DNA of 64,000 nt from Plasmodium relictum. Lineage: Eukaryota; Apicomplexa; Aconoidasida; Haemosporida; Plasmodiidae. The notes under the pieces are model-generated. The model saw nothing but the letters and a program-made list of their open reading frames with translations, ran no database searches and was not told the origin of the DNA. The stretch spans positions 1,116,001 to 1,180,000 of the forward strand of contig NC_041687.1 of assembly GCF_900005765.1 (NCBI RefSeq), given 5' to 3'. The position numbers were made by a program, and so were the translations under genes. How positions within the stretch are numbered: the stretch's first letter is position 1; each line of letters opens with the position of its first letter. Below, piece after piece: positions 36,630 to 48,765 of the stretch.

Positions 36630-39600
36630 TTAATAAATTTCTTTTTTCTTTGCAAATAAAGTGGCAATACATAAGTTTATTAAACCAAAAAATGACCATA
36701 GATAAACAACCTTTAAAAAAAAAAATTTTATTATTATTTATTTTGTAAATTTTTTATTTTAATATTAATTTTTTTATTATTTATGTAAAAAAAATATATG
36801 ATTGTTTATTAAATTTTAATGTTTCCTCTTTAAATATTTATTTATTTTTTTTTTTTTTTTTATTCTTTCTGTTAATTTATACTTATATACATTTATTAGT
36901 TTATTAACATATATATATATATGTTTTATTTTTTTCTATTATACCTTGATACTGACAACTTCGCTAACCCTGAAAAAATCAACAATGAATCCTGGAAAGA
37001 ACGTTCCTAATAAAAATATAATCATATATTTATTTATATACACATATATATATGTTAATAAATACATTTTGAGTTTTCAAAAGTGGGCAATTTAATTTTA
37101 CCTAATGCATATCCAAAAATATTGTACAAAAACATCGAAAAGGCTGAGGCAAAAGATCTTATTTCAGATTTAACAGTTGATAATATTATTCCTACAAAAT
37201 AAAAAATAATACAATAAGACATATAAAAAAAAAAAAATGCATATTTTATTTTTAAATAAAAAAAAATAATATATTTTATATTAAACCTGTTATAGGTGGC
37301 AATAACATTGCACCAAATAACAAAATTATCCATGTAAACATTAACGTGAATTTATAGTTGTCAAAAATACAAATCATCAAAGCTAAAAAGAAAAATATAT
37401 ACATATAATTGTGCTTATTAATTCTTAAATTTTAAACTTATATATTTACCTAAAAGAAATGTTAAAAAAGAATTGAAAATACAAAAATATAAAGTTCTTA
37501 ATCTATTTTTGTATTCTTTATATCCACCAATAAATTTATCTACAATTTTACTTCCTATTAATATTCCTAAAAGTGCATGCCATAAAAACCATTGTAAAAA
37601 ATTATAATAATATTCTTTTGAAAGTTTGTAACACTATGCATATTATTTTTTAAATGTAAAAATTTTTTTTTTCTTTTTATGATTTTTATTTCATTTCATT
37701 TTTTTTCTTATACCTATAACTGGGGCGGTCAAAGAAGTACCAATAAAATAAAACATAGCTTCTAATGAACCAATATTTAAATAATTAATAAAAAAATTAG
37801 TTGACCAAAAAAATATTCCGATAACAACAAAAAAAAGGTTACATAATGAGAAAACTAGCCAAATATATAATGGACACCTAAAAAAAAAAAAAAAATTATA
37901 TACATATAAATAAGAATACAGAAAAATAAATGTATTTTTAAAAAATATATATATAAATAATTATATAAATATAATTTACTTAAATATTGCTACAATGGAT
38001 GAAAAAAAGTAAGTTTTTTTTATTTTATAGTAAACTCTTTTTAAGTAATTTAATTTCTGATTATTCATTATGCTTTTTTCATAATTCACATTTTCTGAAA
38101 AATTAATATTTTGCTCATTATATAAACTATTAAAATCACTATTATTTTTTGATACATAAATAATAATAGTATCATTATCGTATATATCTGTAGTTGTATC
38201 ATTATCATTATTATTGAAAATACTATATTTAGAAATATTGTTTAATTTATGATTTTTTGATATATTAGATATGTTAATAAATTTTTTTGGTATAGTAAAT
38301 AAAAGTATAGAAAAAAGAATTAAAAAAAAAGCTTGAATTAAAAGGGAATACATCCATGAAAAATTAAAAAAAATTAATAATCCAGTACATAAATATCCTA
38401 CTGTTATTCCTATAATTGTTGATATATGAATTAGACCCAACCAAAAAGTTAAATTTAAAGATGGTGCATATTCATGAGTCCAAACAGGAAAGTAAATTAT
38501 TAAAACAGAATGTGTAATTCCATATATAAATCTTAAAAAAATGAAAAAAAATTTATTAGTACAAAAAAAGCTTAATAATATATTTATGGTATTTAATAGC
38601 ATTGATTTTAAAATAATTTTTTTTTGATCATATTTTTGTAATATAGTTGCTAAAAAAAAACTTGCTATGGTTAATCCTATATAAGGCATAGAACCTAATA
38701 AACCCTGTAATGTTATACTTAAATCAAAATCATCAGTAATTTTATTTAAGGATATTGGTAATATACCACTATCATAATTAATAAAAACATTTAAAAATAA
38801 GAAAATGACAAATGCAAAAACAAGAAGTTTCTTATTTTTTTTTTCATCTAAAGCTAATGCTTTTATAGTATGATATTTATTCCTCCATTTAAATAAATCT
38901 TCACTGTTATTTATACTTTTTAAAATACTCATCGATATTTTTTTCTTTTTTTTTTTTTCTTCCTTTTCATTGCTTTTACTTACATATCGTATTTTTTTTG
39001 CACTATTTATTATTTGATATTTTAAATTATTATTAAAACTATTCTTCCTATCATTTTTATTTTCATGTAATAATGAATTTATATTTTTATTCATGTGTCT
39101 TTTCTCTTTTTTAGTATTACAGAGAATGTAACTATAATTTTCTTTGTAATTATTATCAACAATCTCACAGCTACTATTTTTTTTTTTATGCTTTTTTTTT
39201 TTTTTTTTCTTTTTTAAAAAGTTATTTATTAAATCTATTTTCGATTTTCCATTATAATTATTTACATATATGCCAAGAATTTCATTTCTTTCATTTACAT
39301 TACTATTATGTAAATCATTTATATTGATATTATTTAATATGTATGTATTACCATTTTGCTCATTAAAATCTTTAATATAACTTAAATTATTTTTTTCATT
39401 CTGTTTGCTATTCATTTCGTCATTATTTAAATTATTTTCTGTATCTTCATGCATTACATATTCAAAATTATTCATATTTTTTGTAGCAAACATTTTGTTA
39501 AATTTTTTTTTTTTATGACTATATTTATTATCATAACGATCATTATTACCGTTATTAATAATATTATTATTTTTATAATAATTATTATTACTACAGTAAG

Positions 39601-40246
39601 TGTTATCGCTATAATTGTTATCACTCATATCAAATATAGAAAGCTTTATATTTGTATTTTCTTTCTCAGATATGTTTTTATCTTTTTCTATACTTGTATT
39701 TCCATTATTAATGAATTCTGAACTTTTACTTTTTTTCACAAGTCTATGTACTTTAATGTTTTGGTTATATTTGTTATTTTTTATGCTTGACACAGATATA
39801 TAATTTTTTTTTACAAAATTTGGAAAAACTTTCGAATTTTTTTTTTTTTTTTTTTTAATGCTTTCATTTTTATCACCTATGCTATTGTACTCGTTGAATT
39901 CATTACTTTTTAAAATTAAATCATCCTTCTTTATTATATTAAGAAAATTTTTTTTTTTTATATAACTATTATGTTTACTTTCTTTTGAAATTAATTCTTT
40001 TATATTTTCATAATTTTCATCTGATCTATATTCGTAATTTTTTTTATGGGATTCTTTATTTATTTCCTTTTTTAAATCATTTTTAATATCTTCAGAACAT
40101 TCATCAATATTCACATTAAAAGTGTTTGATGATTTACTGTTATAATATTCTTCTCTAGTAATAAAATCGTCTACATTGTCTTTTATTAAACTTGAATAAA
40201 CATTACCTTTATTTATCTTCAATTTTTTTTTTAAATTATCATTCAT
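36630..40246 (-). CDS. Major facilitator superfamily transporter with long N-terminal extension
   Basis: Seven exons on the minus strand: 40246-37980, 37877-37714, 37614-37450, 37382-37287, 37191-37102, 37006-36945 and 36710-36630. They give about 974 residues in one frame ending TAA. The first ~475 residues are Asn/Lys-rich and cytoplasmic. The transporter core then starts KLLVFAFVIFLFLNVFINYD. It has six spans in exon 1, with a loop of the MFS motif-A region at YDQKKIILKS and FIYGITHSVLIIYFPVWTHEY later. The remaining spans are spread over exons 2-7, including SEIRSFASAFSMFLYNIFGY, reminiscent of spinster/sugar-phosphate-type MFS proteins. Substrate cannot be read from the sequence. The exon 2-3 junction has two possible acceptors (37615 or near 37636); the former with donor GTATAAG is preferred. 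Confidence 0.85.
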
Positions 40247-41906
40247 ATTTTCATGAATAAAAAAAAAATTACTAAAGTATATTTTAATTTCAAAAAAAAA
40301 ATGTTAAATTAATAAAAAAAAATGTAGAGAACAGTTGAGAATAACGAATTAAAATTAAATATGAGAAACGACAAAAAAAAGAAAAAAAAAATAATGAAAT
40401 AAAAAAAATAAAAAATATATGAAAACGATAAATCATATTAAAATTAGTGTATTCATATATATGAATTATAATATTTATTTTAGACCATGAATAAAATAAA
40501 AAAAAGGAAAATAATGGATTTGTATTTAAGTAAAAATTATAACTTATAAAAAAAAAAAAATAATAATAAGGTGTAGACAACTAAAAAGTAATATTGTAGA
40601 CTTGTTTTTTTGAATTTATTTTTGGATTTTAATTATAAAAAAAATTATAAAACAAGCAAATTAAAAAAAAAAATTTTTGGTGTATATTATAAAAATTAAA
40701 ATTACTTTGTAATGAAAAAAAATATATTTATATAATTATTTCACAAAAAAAAGCCTTGCAAATATTTTTTTAAAAAAGAGTTTTTAAAATTTATATGGTG
40801 ATGAAGCTCGTTTTTATTTCATTCTATGAGTATAGAAATTAATTTCAGAAATTTTCACTTAATAAATTCTTCACAAATAATATGAAAAAAAAAAAAAAAA
40901 ATACAATATAAAAAGTTAAAGTGTATTATCAAGACTTCAAAATTTACTGCATATATTGATATAATAAAACATAGAATGAGTCTTTTTTTATTTTTATATA
41001 TACTCTTTTATTTTTATTTTTATTTTTATTTTTTTTTTTTTTCGTGCTTGAAAAAAAAAGATTCCAAAATATTTGTGAAGTGTGCATTTTTTATTTTAAG
41101 AAAATAATTACCAAATAAAAATTGATTTCTTTTTTTTTTTTTATAATGAAAAATTAAAATAATTATCGGCACAAAAATAAACTCTATTTTTATTTTATTT
41201 TTTTTAGGGAGCTTTTCATAATATTTATTTTTATTTCTCTTTTGAAACATTAAATAATGCATAGATGTAAACTAAATTTTCTCAAAAAAACTTCACAGCT
41301 TTAATTTTTCAATGAAAATCAAACTTTTTGTAATTATAAAATAAATAATTTTTTTTTAAAATAAGTTATTGCTGTAACATACTATGCTTTGAAGATAATA
41401 TCTTCATATATATGAAAAAGAAAATAAAAAAATATAAATAGGCTTTTTAACATACATTTTTATAGTTTTTTTTTTTAAGATTTAAAAACTTTTTTAACGT
41501 AAAAATTAAAAAAATAAAATAATATATTATACTATATTAAAAAATAATGAAAAAACATATTAGTATATTACATACACATAATAGAATATTTAATAATCTT
41601 AAAATTTTAATTATTAACGCAAAAAATTATGAAAAGTGTGTGTTAATTTATATTATATATTATTAATATAAATATTTATATATTTTTTTTTTTTTTTTTT
41701 GTAATTTTTCATATACATGATTCATTTTCTATAATTTTTTTGTATTTTTTTTTTTTTTTTTTTTATGAAGAATAATATTCACGAATGTAATGCTTTTGTG
41801 CGTAACCGTAGTTTTTTTTATTTTTGTTTTCATTAATCTAATAAGGAAATCGGAAAATCTTGTTTTATAAATAATTTACATATTGAAGATTTTCAACTTT
41901 TTTTTG
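40247..41906. other. Intergenic region (1.7 kb) upstream of the MFS gene
   Basis: Between the MFS start and the PP2C stop, both minus strand. It holds A/T homopolymers and a slightly GC-richer patch at 40797-40860. Open frames at 40290-40580 and 41026-41262 (minus) are low-complexity and look like chance. Confidence 0.6.
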
Positions 41907-43613
41907 CTAATCTTCGTTTAATTTAATAATAACTATAGACATATCATCATAAAGTCTTCTTTTATATTTCGGAAGAATATTTAAAAATTGTTCCATTGAT
42001 AAATTAGCAGCATTTGCTGCTCTTTTTAAAACATTTTGAACAATTGCTTTTGAAGCTTTTTCAAGAGATGTTTTATTTTGTCTAACTATATTAACTATTT
42101 CTTTTTCTTTTAAAAAATCTCCAACTCCATCCGTCATCAAAATAATAAATTCATCAGAATCACTTTTCTTTATTTTTTGTATTTCCGGCTTTGCAGTAAT
42201 ATATGGAAAAGAATGAGGCTTATTAACAATGAATCTCTTGTGAATGTAATCATAAGCAAAATATTTATGTTTTAAATAGAAATCACCTAAATTTCTGGTT
42301 GGTTGTAATCTTCCTTTAACATAACAGTAATCATAATTATCTAATAAAAGTTTATTAATTTTATCTGATATGCTTAACATTTGAAAATTTTCTTCTTCTT
42401 TCTTCTTTATTTTTTTACATAATACTATATCATTTTCATTTGGATGATCTTCAAGTAACTTTTTTCTTTCACTTACTTGATTAGCATTGTGAATATTATT
42501 TAAAGGAATATAATCATCTTTTCTAACTAATAACCCTTTGGAATCACCTACATTACTTATATAATAATTGTTCTTATCTATTAGCACACTTAAACAACAA
42601 GCACCTATTCTTGAATATTTTATATAACCCTTAACAAAAAATTCTTTTACATTCTTTAAAATATCACTATCTAAATTTAAATATGCTTCCTCTAAACTTG
42701 ATATAATGTCATTTTCATCTAGATTTTCTTTTTTTCCCTTTTTTATTTTTTCTATTAATTGCTTTTTTACATAATATCCTAATGATCTTTTTGCTATTTC
42801 TGCAATTGCACCTCCACCATGGCCATCAATAACACCAGCAAATAAAAAATCATTATTTAAATAATTGCTCATTTTAATAGATTTTGAATTATTTTCAAAT
42901 ATATCATTTATTAAATCATTTTTATTTTTATTGTAGGGAGTTCCTTCATCTTTCTTTTCATTTTCTACATTTTTGTTTAGCATTTCGTTATCGCAAGTTT
43001 CAATTTTTTGTTCCAAATCCGTTTCATTTTTTTCAATTATTAAACTAGTTTCAAATGAATCAACAAATTTTTCATCAAGTTCATTTCCTTTTTTGAGAGC
43101 AGTTTTTCTTTTTTCTAAATCTTTTGAATTAATATTTATATTATATATAAAGCATCTATCTTCTATTGGAGTATTAGCTGCATATTGAATCATATACATT
43201 TTTTCTTTATGTTTTAAAAAATAAAAGGCATCCACTTGATCAAGTTCTTCAAATTTTAATTCCAACTTATTTATATCCTCATCATTACTACTGGTAAAAT
43301 CATTTACATTTTTTTTTGTAAATGCTGATTCATCACATGTTGCATATTTAACATCAACTGATATTGCCAATAAAGAAAAGGCTAAAATTATCAGAAATTT
43401 TCTTTTTCTCAATTCTCTTCCCAATATAAATGAAATATTATTTAGAAATTTCGTTTTTATTTTCACTTTCTTATATAAACTTAATGTATATACATTTTTT
43501 TCTTCTATATTTTGGTTATATTTTGGAATGCAAAAAAAAAAATTTCTTTTTTGCTTAAAAATATAGCTTCTTTTTAACAAGCATGGTACTGAAAAATAAT
43601 TCTTGAAGTACAT
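41907..43613 (-). CDS. PP2C/PPM-type protein phosphatase with N-terminal leader and hydrophobic span
   Basis: Single-exon frame of 568 residues. A Mn/Mg-dependent serine/threonine phosphatase fold is shown by PIEDRCF (E151, D152, motif 1), AGVIDGHGGGAIAE (metal ligand D263), IGACCLSVLIDKNNYYISNV followed by GDSKG, PTRNLGD, ILMTDGVGDFL (D495) and YDDMSIVII (D556/D557). All metal-binding positions I can identify are kept. About 100 residues, charged and low complexity, are inserted between motif 1 and DGHGG. The first 70 residues are basic and aromatic and are followed by a hydrophobic stretch KFLIILAFSLLAISV (about 72-90), so the protein is probably targeted to an organelle or anchored in a membrane with the catalytic domain after the span. 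Which compartment is unknown. It belongs to the Plasmodium PPM family; I do not assign a number. Confidence 0.92.
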   Translation of the reverse strand: MYFKNYFSVPCLLKRSYIFKQKRNFFFCIPKYNQNIEEKNVYTLSLYKKVKIKTKFLNNISFILGRELRKRKFLIILAFSLLAISVDVKYATCDESAFTKKNVNDFTSSNDEDINKLELKFEELDQVDAFYFLKHKEKMYMIQYAANTPIEDRCFIYNININSKDLEKRKTALKKGNELDEKFVDSFETSLIIEKNETDLEQKIETCDNEMLNKNVENEKKDEGTPYNKNKNDLINDIFENNSKSIKMSNYLNNDFLFAGVIDGHGGGAIAEIAKRSLGYYVKKQLIEKIKKGKKENLDENDIISSLEEAYLNLDSDILKNVKEFFVKGYIKYSRIGACCLSVLIDKNNYYISNVGDSKGLLVRKDDYIPLNNIHNANQVSERKKLLEDHPNENDIVLCKKIKKKEEENFQMLSISDKINKLLLDNYDYCYVKGRLQPTRNLGDFYLKHKYFAYDYIHKRFIVNKPHSFPYITAKPEIQKIKKSDSDEFIILMTDGVGDFLKEKEIVNIVRQNKTSLEKASKAIVQNVLKRAANAANLSMEQFLNILPKYKRRLYDDMSIVIIKLNED

Positions 43614-44593
43614 TTTAAATATATATTGTTTGTAAACAAAAAAATAAATAAAGACTAAATTGTATATATAAATTTGAAATAGTAATAATAAAAAAATTAA
43701 AAATAAAATAATATATTTAAATTCATTATTTAAAATTTTAACAAAAAAATGTCGTAAAAAAAAAAAAAAAAAATTCTAAATACTATCCAATACTATTTTA
43801 TCATAAGGTGAAAAATAAAAAAAAAAAAAAAAAATACTATTTTTAACAATATCCTTGTATTTATGGATATTTTATTAAAATATAAGTGAGTATAGAAAAA
43901 TATATGAAATCATTTTTTTAATTGATATATCTAATAATTTATTTTTCTATGAAACCACTATTATCTTAAAAGAAAAGTGTGCTAGAATGTACTATATATA
44001 TAATCGAATAAGAGTAATTAAAAGAATAATTTTTTGTAACAAACTCTTTTTTATTTTTTAACATTTTCAACAAGTAGATAAATAAAAATAAAATATATTT
44101 GAAAAATAAATAATAAATAATAAATAATAAATAATAAATAATAAATATTATACATAACTTCCTGAAACAAAAAAGAATTTAAAAATATTTTATAAATTTT
44201 ATTAATTTTTTTAAATATATTTATGAAAAATGTGTAATTAGAAATAAAAATCTTTATCCTCCATAGAATTCTTTTAATGAAATATTAAAAAAAATAAAAA
44301 AAGGGAAAAAAGAATAATTAAGAATGGTAGATAAAAAGAAAACATTTTTAATATTGTAATAAAAAAAAAAAAAATTTACTAGTCTTACAGTATAATAAAG
44401 AGAAATTATAATTAATCATATAAACTAATGATATAACATTTAAAAAAAAAAATTTTTTTTTTTTATATAAAAATTGATATGGACATTTACATTAAAAACT
44501 AATATATATATTTGTATAAATATATATTTTTAATGTTTATACTTACTGAATATACATATAAATACATAAAAACAATTATCAATATATTTCATT
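43614..44593. other. Intergenic region (1.0 kb) upstream of the PP2C gene
   Basis: Between two minus-strand genes. It contains A17-type runs near 43757 and 43815 and a heptamer tandem repeat at 44104-44147. A short conserved-looking word around 44260-44280 could be a terminal exon of the RCC1 gene, but that is not supported enough to call. Confidence 0.5.
44104..44147. repeat. Heptanucleotide tandem repeat (TAATAAA)n
   Basis: About five to six near-perfect copies of TAATAAA in direct array. A 7-base unit is unusual beside the TA and ATT repeats elsewhere in the window. Confidence 0.85.
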
Positions 44594-46745
44594 TTAATTA
44601 TTTAAAAAAAAAATGGGTATACTATTTATTGTATTTTTATCCTCGTTTGTGTTACTAAACAAATCAGGGTTTAAATCATCTAAAACCAGTAAATTATTTG
44701 ACTCTTTATGCACATTTTTCTTTTCTGTATTTATTAATTTATTAATGTTATTTAATGAAGACGTACTAATATTACTAGAACTACTTATATATTTACTATT
44801 TTTTTCTTGACAATTATAATCTCTGGGATTCAAGGATAAAGGAAATGTATACTTTTTTTTTAAACAAAAATTCAAGTTTTTTTTTTTTTTTTTTTCATAT
44901 GCGTCTGTATTTTGTTTTGAATTATTAATTTTTAGTAAACAAGAAATTTTTTTTTTTAAATTTTTTTTTTCTTCTCTTAGGCAAATTGATTCATTTAAAA
45001 GTTTATTTAATAAATGATTATAAAAAATATTTATTTTTTTTTGTTTTTTTAATTCTTTTAATAACATAATGTTTAAATTGATATATTTATCACCTGAATT
45101 AGAACAAAAGCAATTCTGCTTCATATTTAAGTTATTGCATTTTCCAATTTGTTCATTGTTAATTGTTAAGTAATCTATATAATTTATATTACTATTAATG
45201 ATTCCAGATGCTCTGTTTAGTAAGAAATTATTATCTATATAGATATCTTCAATATTTATCAAATCTAAATTGATATAATCTATGTTACTAATAAGATATT
45301 TTATATCCATTTTATTTTTCATACTTTTTTCAGTATCATTATGAATAAGAATGTTTTCTATTTGTTCGTCGCTACAAGATTTAATGCTTTTATTATTTAT
45401 TTTTTTTCCTTCCCTTTTTTCTATATGTAGTCCATTATTAGAAAAAGAATGGAATTTTATATTTTCCTTTAAATCATTAGAATTCTCACATTCTTTTTTT
45501 AAATTATTTTTACTCCTTTTAAAATTATCATTTATATTTATATAATTTTTATTATTGTCGGAATTCGTTCTAAGCATATATAAATCAACATATTCTTCTT
45601 TTTCTATTTCTTCTTTTGCTCTTTCTTCCTTTGTTATTTCTTTTTCTTCTTTTTTTTTAATTTCTTGTTTTTCTTCTTCATTTTCTTTTATTAAATTTTT
45701 TTGTTTTTTTTCATCACATTTATTCTTAATGATCCATGGATTTTTTTCTACTTCTTTTATTTCTATTTTCTTATGAGTACCTTCTTTGAACTTCCCTTTT
45801 TCTTCTTCATTTATATCATTAATAATAGTCTTTAGATTTTGCATATCTTTATTCATATCATAATTTCTTAGTTCATTGTTATCTAGAAATAATGACGTTT
45901 CTTTTTCTACATTGATATTTTGTTTTGTTTCACGAGGATTAGAATTTGCATAATCTTTTTTATTTAAATTATTCATATTATTAATATCTTTATTTATGCT
46001 AATGTGAGCATATAAATAGTTATATCCATTTCCTATAAAATTATATTGAATATTGTTAATATTCTTTGCATCATTTGACAATTTTGTCTGTATTAATTTA
46101 TTCAAATTTTGTATTTTTTTTAAGGAATCTAATAAAAATAACTTATGATCTTTTGTTAAAATTATAATATTATCTTCATTACAGCAGAAATCACTAATTT
46201 GAAGATTAGAAAAGTTAATTTTTTTCAATTTGAGAATATTATTTCCCCAAATGTAAAAATTATTATTCTTTGTTAAGCATGCAGAATATAATTTACTTAG
46301 ACACACCTTTATAATTATATCATTTTCTAAATTTATTTTTTTTAATTTATGACTTGATATATTATTATTTATACCTAATTCTCCATTTTTATTATATCCC
46401 CATGTATATAATTTTCCATTTTTTGTTAATAAGGCATTGTGTTCGTAACTGGAATATATGCTACTTATTTTTAATTTTTTTTTTATCTCCATTTTTTTGG
46501 GAAAATATACATTTTCCTCACTTTTAAAACCTAATTTCCCATTTATACCTGAACCACATGAATAAATATTAAAATTTGATATTTTCCTATTTACAAATTT
46601 TTTTTTATTTGTTTTTATTATTTTTATTACATCGTTTACATAATTAATTTTGAAGTTTTTTTTATCATTTATTTCATTATTTTTTTCATGTTTATATTTC
46701 TCTTTATCTGCATCTTCATTTTCCTCTTCTTCCCCGTTGTTTTTT

Positions 46746-46780
<35 letters not shown>

Positions 46781-47849
46781 TTCCTCTTCCTCTTCTTCTT
46801 CTTCCTCTTCACTTTCTTCTTTATTTTCCTTTCTAATGTTTTGCACTTCAAATTCAACACTGTAATCTTCAGTAAATTTGCTCTTCATTTTACTATCCAT
46901 TTCATCATTAATATTTATTTCTAATTTGCTTAAGTAATTTTGCCTATCTTTTTTTTTTGTAACTGAATTATCTAGATTACCATTTTTTTTTATTTTAAAA
47001 TTGTTGCAGTAATTATAATTTTCGCATTCTGATTCAGTTAAAAAAATAGAATGATTTTTTCCACAAGCAATATCAATAACTTTTTCATTAAAATAAATTA
47101 ATAAAGGAGTATAAATTTCTACAGTATTTTCTCCTATACCTAGTTGACCATGATCATTATTTCCCCAAACAAAAATGTTGTGATTATACATTAAAGCAAT
47201 TATATGTTCATATCCACATGATATTTTACTAATTTTTTGTTTTGATAAAATAGAATTAATTGTTAGTTTATTTCTATTTATTTTATCTCCTAAACCTAAT
47301 TGGCCATAATTATTTAACCCCACTATTTCAAAATCATCATTTTCATAAATAATTATTATATTATTAGGGCCATTATATATATTCTTTATATTTATGGAAT
47401 TCCTTATATTTAATAAACAAAATTCCTTTTTTTTATCTACTAAAAATTCCTATAAAAATATATACAACATAAATATTAAATAAAATTTACAATGTTTCTT
47501 TTTTTGTATATTAAATTAACTCATATAATTTATATTATTCTGTAACAAATTTTATGTAAAATTTAAATATGAATATGTATAACAGTTATATATCTTAAAA
47601 TGAATTGAACTTAATTCATTAATGTTACATAAATTTTATAATATATATAGTATTTTAAATTTTTAATAAATTCATGTTGAACAAATAACTTTTAAAATTA
47701 AACTTTTAATTATGTTCAATAAAGGAATATTTTTATTATTTATTCAGTGAATATTATTTTTATTAATCTGCTTCAATTTTTTTTATTTTTTAATACCATA
47801 CATTGGTTCCTTGAATAATAAGTTTATTTTTTCCATTTCCTTGCCCCAT
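44594..47849 (-). CDS. RCC1-repeat protein with acidic insert and candidate N-myristoylation signal
   Basis: Two exons, 47849-47802 and 47449-44594, join in phase 0 across a 352-base intron and give 967 residues. Exon 1 encodes only 16 residues, beginning MGQGNGKNKLIIQGTN. Gly2 with a small residue at position 6 fits an N-myristoylation site. Exon 2 carries RCC1/beta-propeller units: LNNYGQLGLGD, VWGNNDHGQLGIGENT, IACGKNHSIFLT, then YSCGSGINGKLGF, HNALLTKNGKLYTWGYNKNGELG and NNNFYIWGN. An uninterrupted Glu-rich block (46741-46815) and Lys/Asn-rich regions split and follow the propeller. RCC1 folds act as Ran exchange factors or as protein and membrane scaffolds; the latter is more likely here, by inference. 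The C-terminus ends in a T-run-encoded IPIFFLNN, so a further exon is possible. Confidence 0.85.
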
Positions 47850-48765
47850 TTTATATAAAAAATATTTTTGTAACATTTTAAAAAAATTACGAATATTCAG
47901 GTATAATTTTTATATTTTATTTTTTATTCATGCATATATTTTCCACCTTATCTACTTAATAGTTCATAGTATTAATATAAGCTATTTATAATATTTTTTT
48001 TTCTTCTTTTTAATTTAATAAATCTACAATAGTTGCAAATAAAAGTATCTGCTTTATCTTTTATTTATACTCTCTTTAAATATGCATAAATAAAAAAAAA
48101 AAAAATGTGTATATTTTTTTTTGTGTAAATTTCAAAATATCCTATCCAAAGTAATATATTTTAAAATAAAATTAAAAATAATGTTTTCTATCATTATGCA
48201 TTTTTATAAGTAATCATCTTTATATTAATTATACTATTTTTCAATACTTTTCTTTTTTTTTAGATACAATTATTAAAATATTTTCAATAAGTTCAAGCTT
48301 TTAGATAGAAAAGTAAAAAAAAAAAAAAAATGTGGATAAAATCTTGTACTTTTATTACATTTATATATATGTGTCATTAATAAAAATTATTACTTTAATT
48401 AAAATTAAAATTTTTAAAATTCTAAAATTTTTCACAGAAATCAATATTTATGTTTTACACTATTTTATTAAAATATAGTTTAATAAAAAAAAAAATGTAA
48501 CAAAAAAAAAATAAATAAAATCATGCACTCTTTTGATACAGATTCATATTGTAATAATTGCAATATACATTCATATTAGACAAAAGAAATAATAAAATGA
48601 TGACACTTATTTAATTCAAAAAAAATTAATTACATTTTAAATAATAGAAAAATAAAAAGTAAAATAATATAAGAAGATTATATAAAAAAAATTCAAACAT
48701 ATTTAAAAATTAAAGATACAAAAAAAAAAAGAGGAAAAAGGAAAAAAAAAAAGTTATAAATATTT
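47850..48765. other. Intergenic region (0.9 kb)
   Basis: 5' of the RCC1 gene and 3' of the membrane-protein gene, both minus strand. Only A/T-rich sequence and homopolymers are seen. Confidence 0.6.

Noticed and set aside
40290-40580. Minus-strand 96-codon frame upstream of the MFS gene
   Set aside because: Composed almost only of Phe, Ile, Tyr and Ser from T-rich DNA; no domain, and it sits in a 5' UTR position.
40797-40860. Possible C/D-box snoRNA (GTGATGA at about 40799)
   Set aside because: No CTGA D box at a suitable distance and no terminal stem.
41026-41262. Minus-strand 78-codon frame
   Set aside because: Somewhat more varied, but begins and ends in homopolymers, with no motif and no splice partners; kept as chance.
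46650-46924. Plus-strand poly-Ser and poly-Phe frames
   Set aside because: Antisense of the Glu-rich tract of the RCC1-repeat protein.
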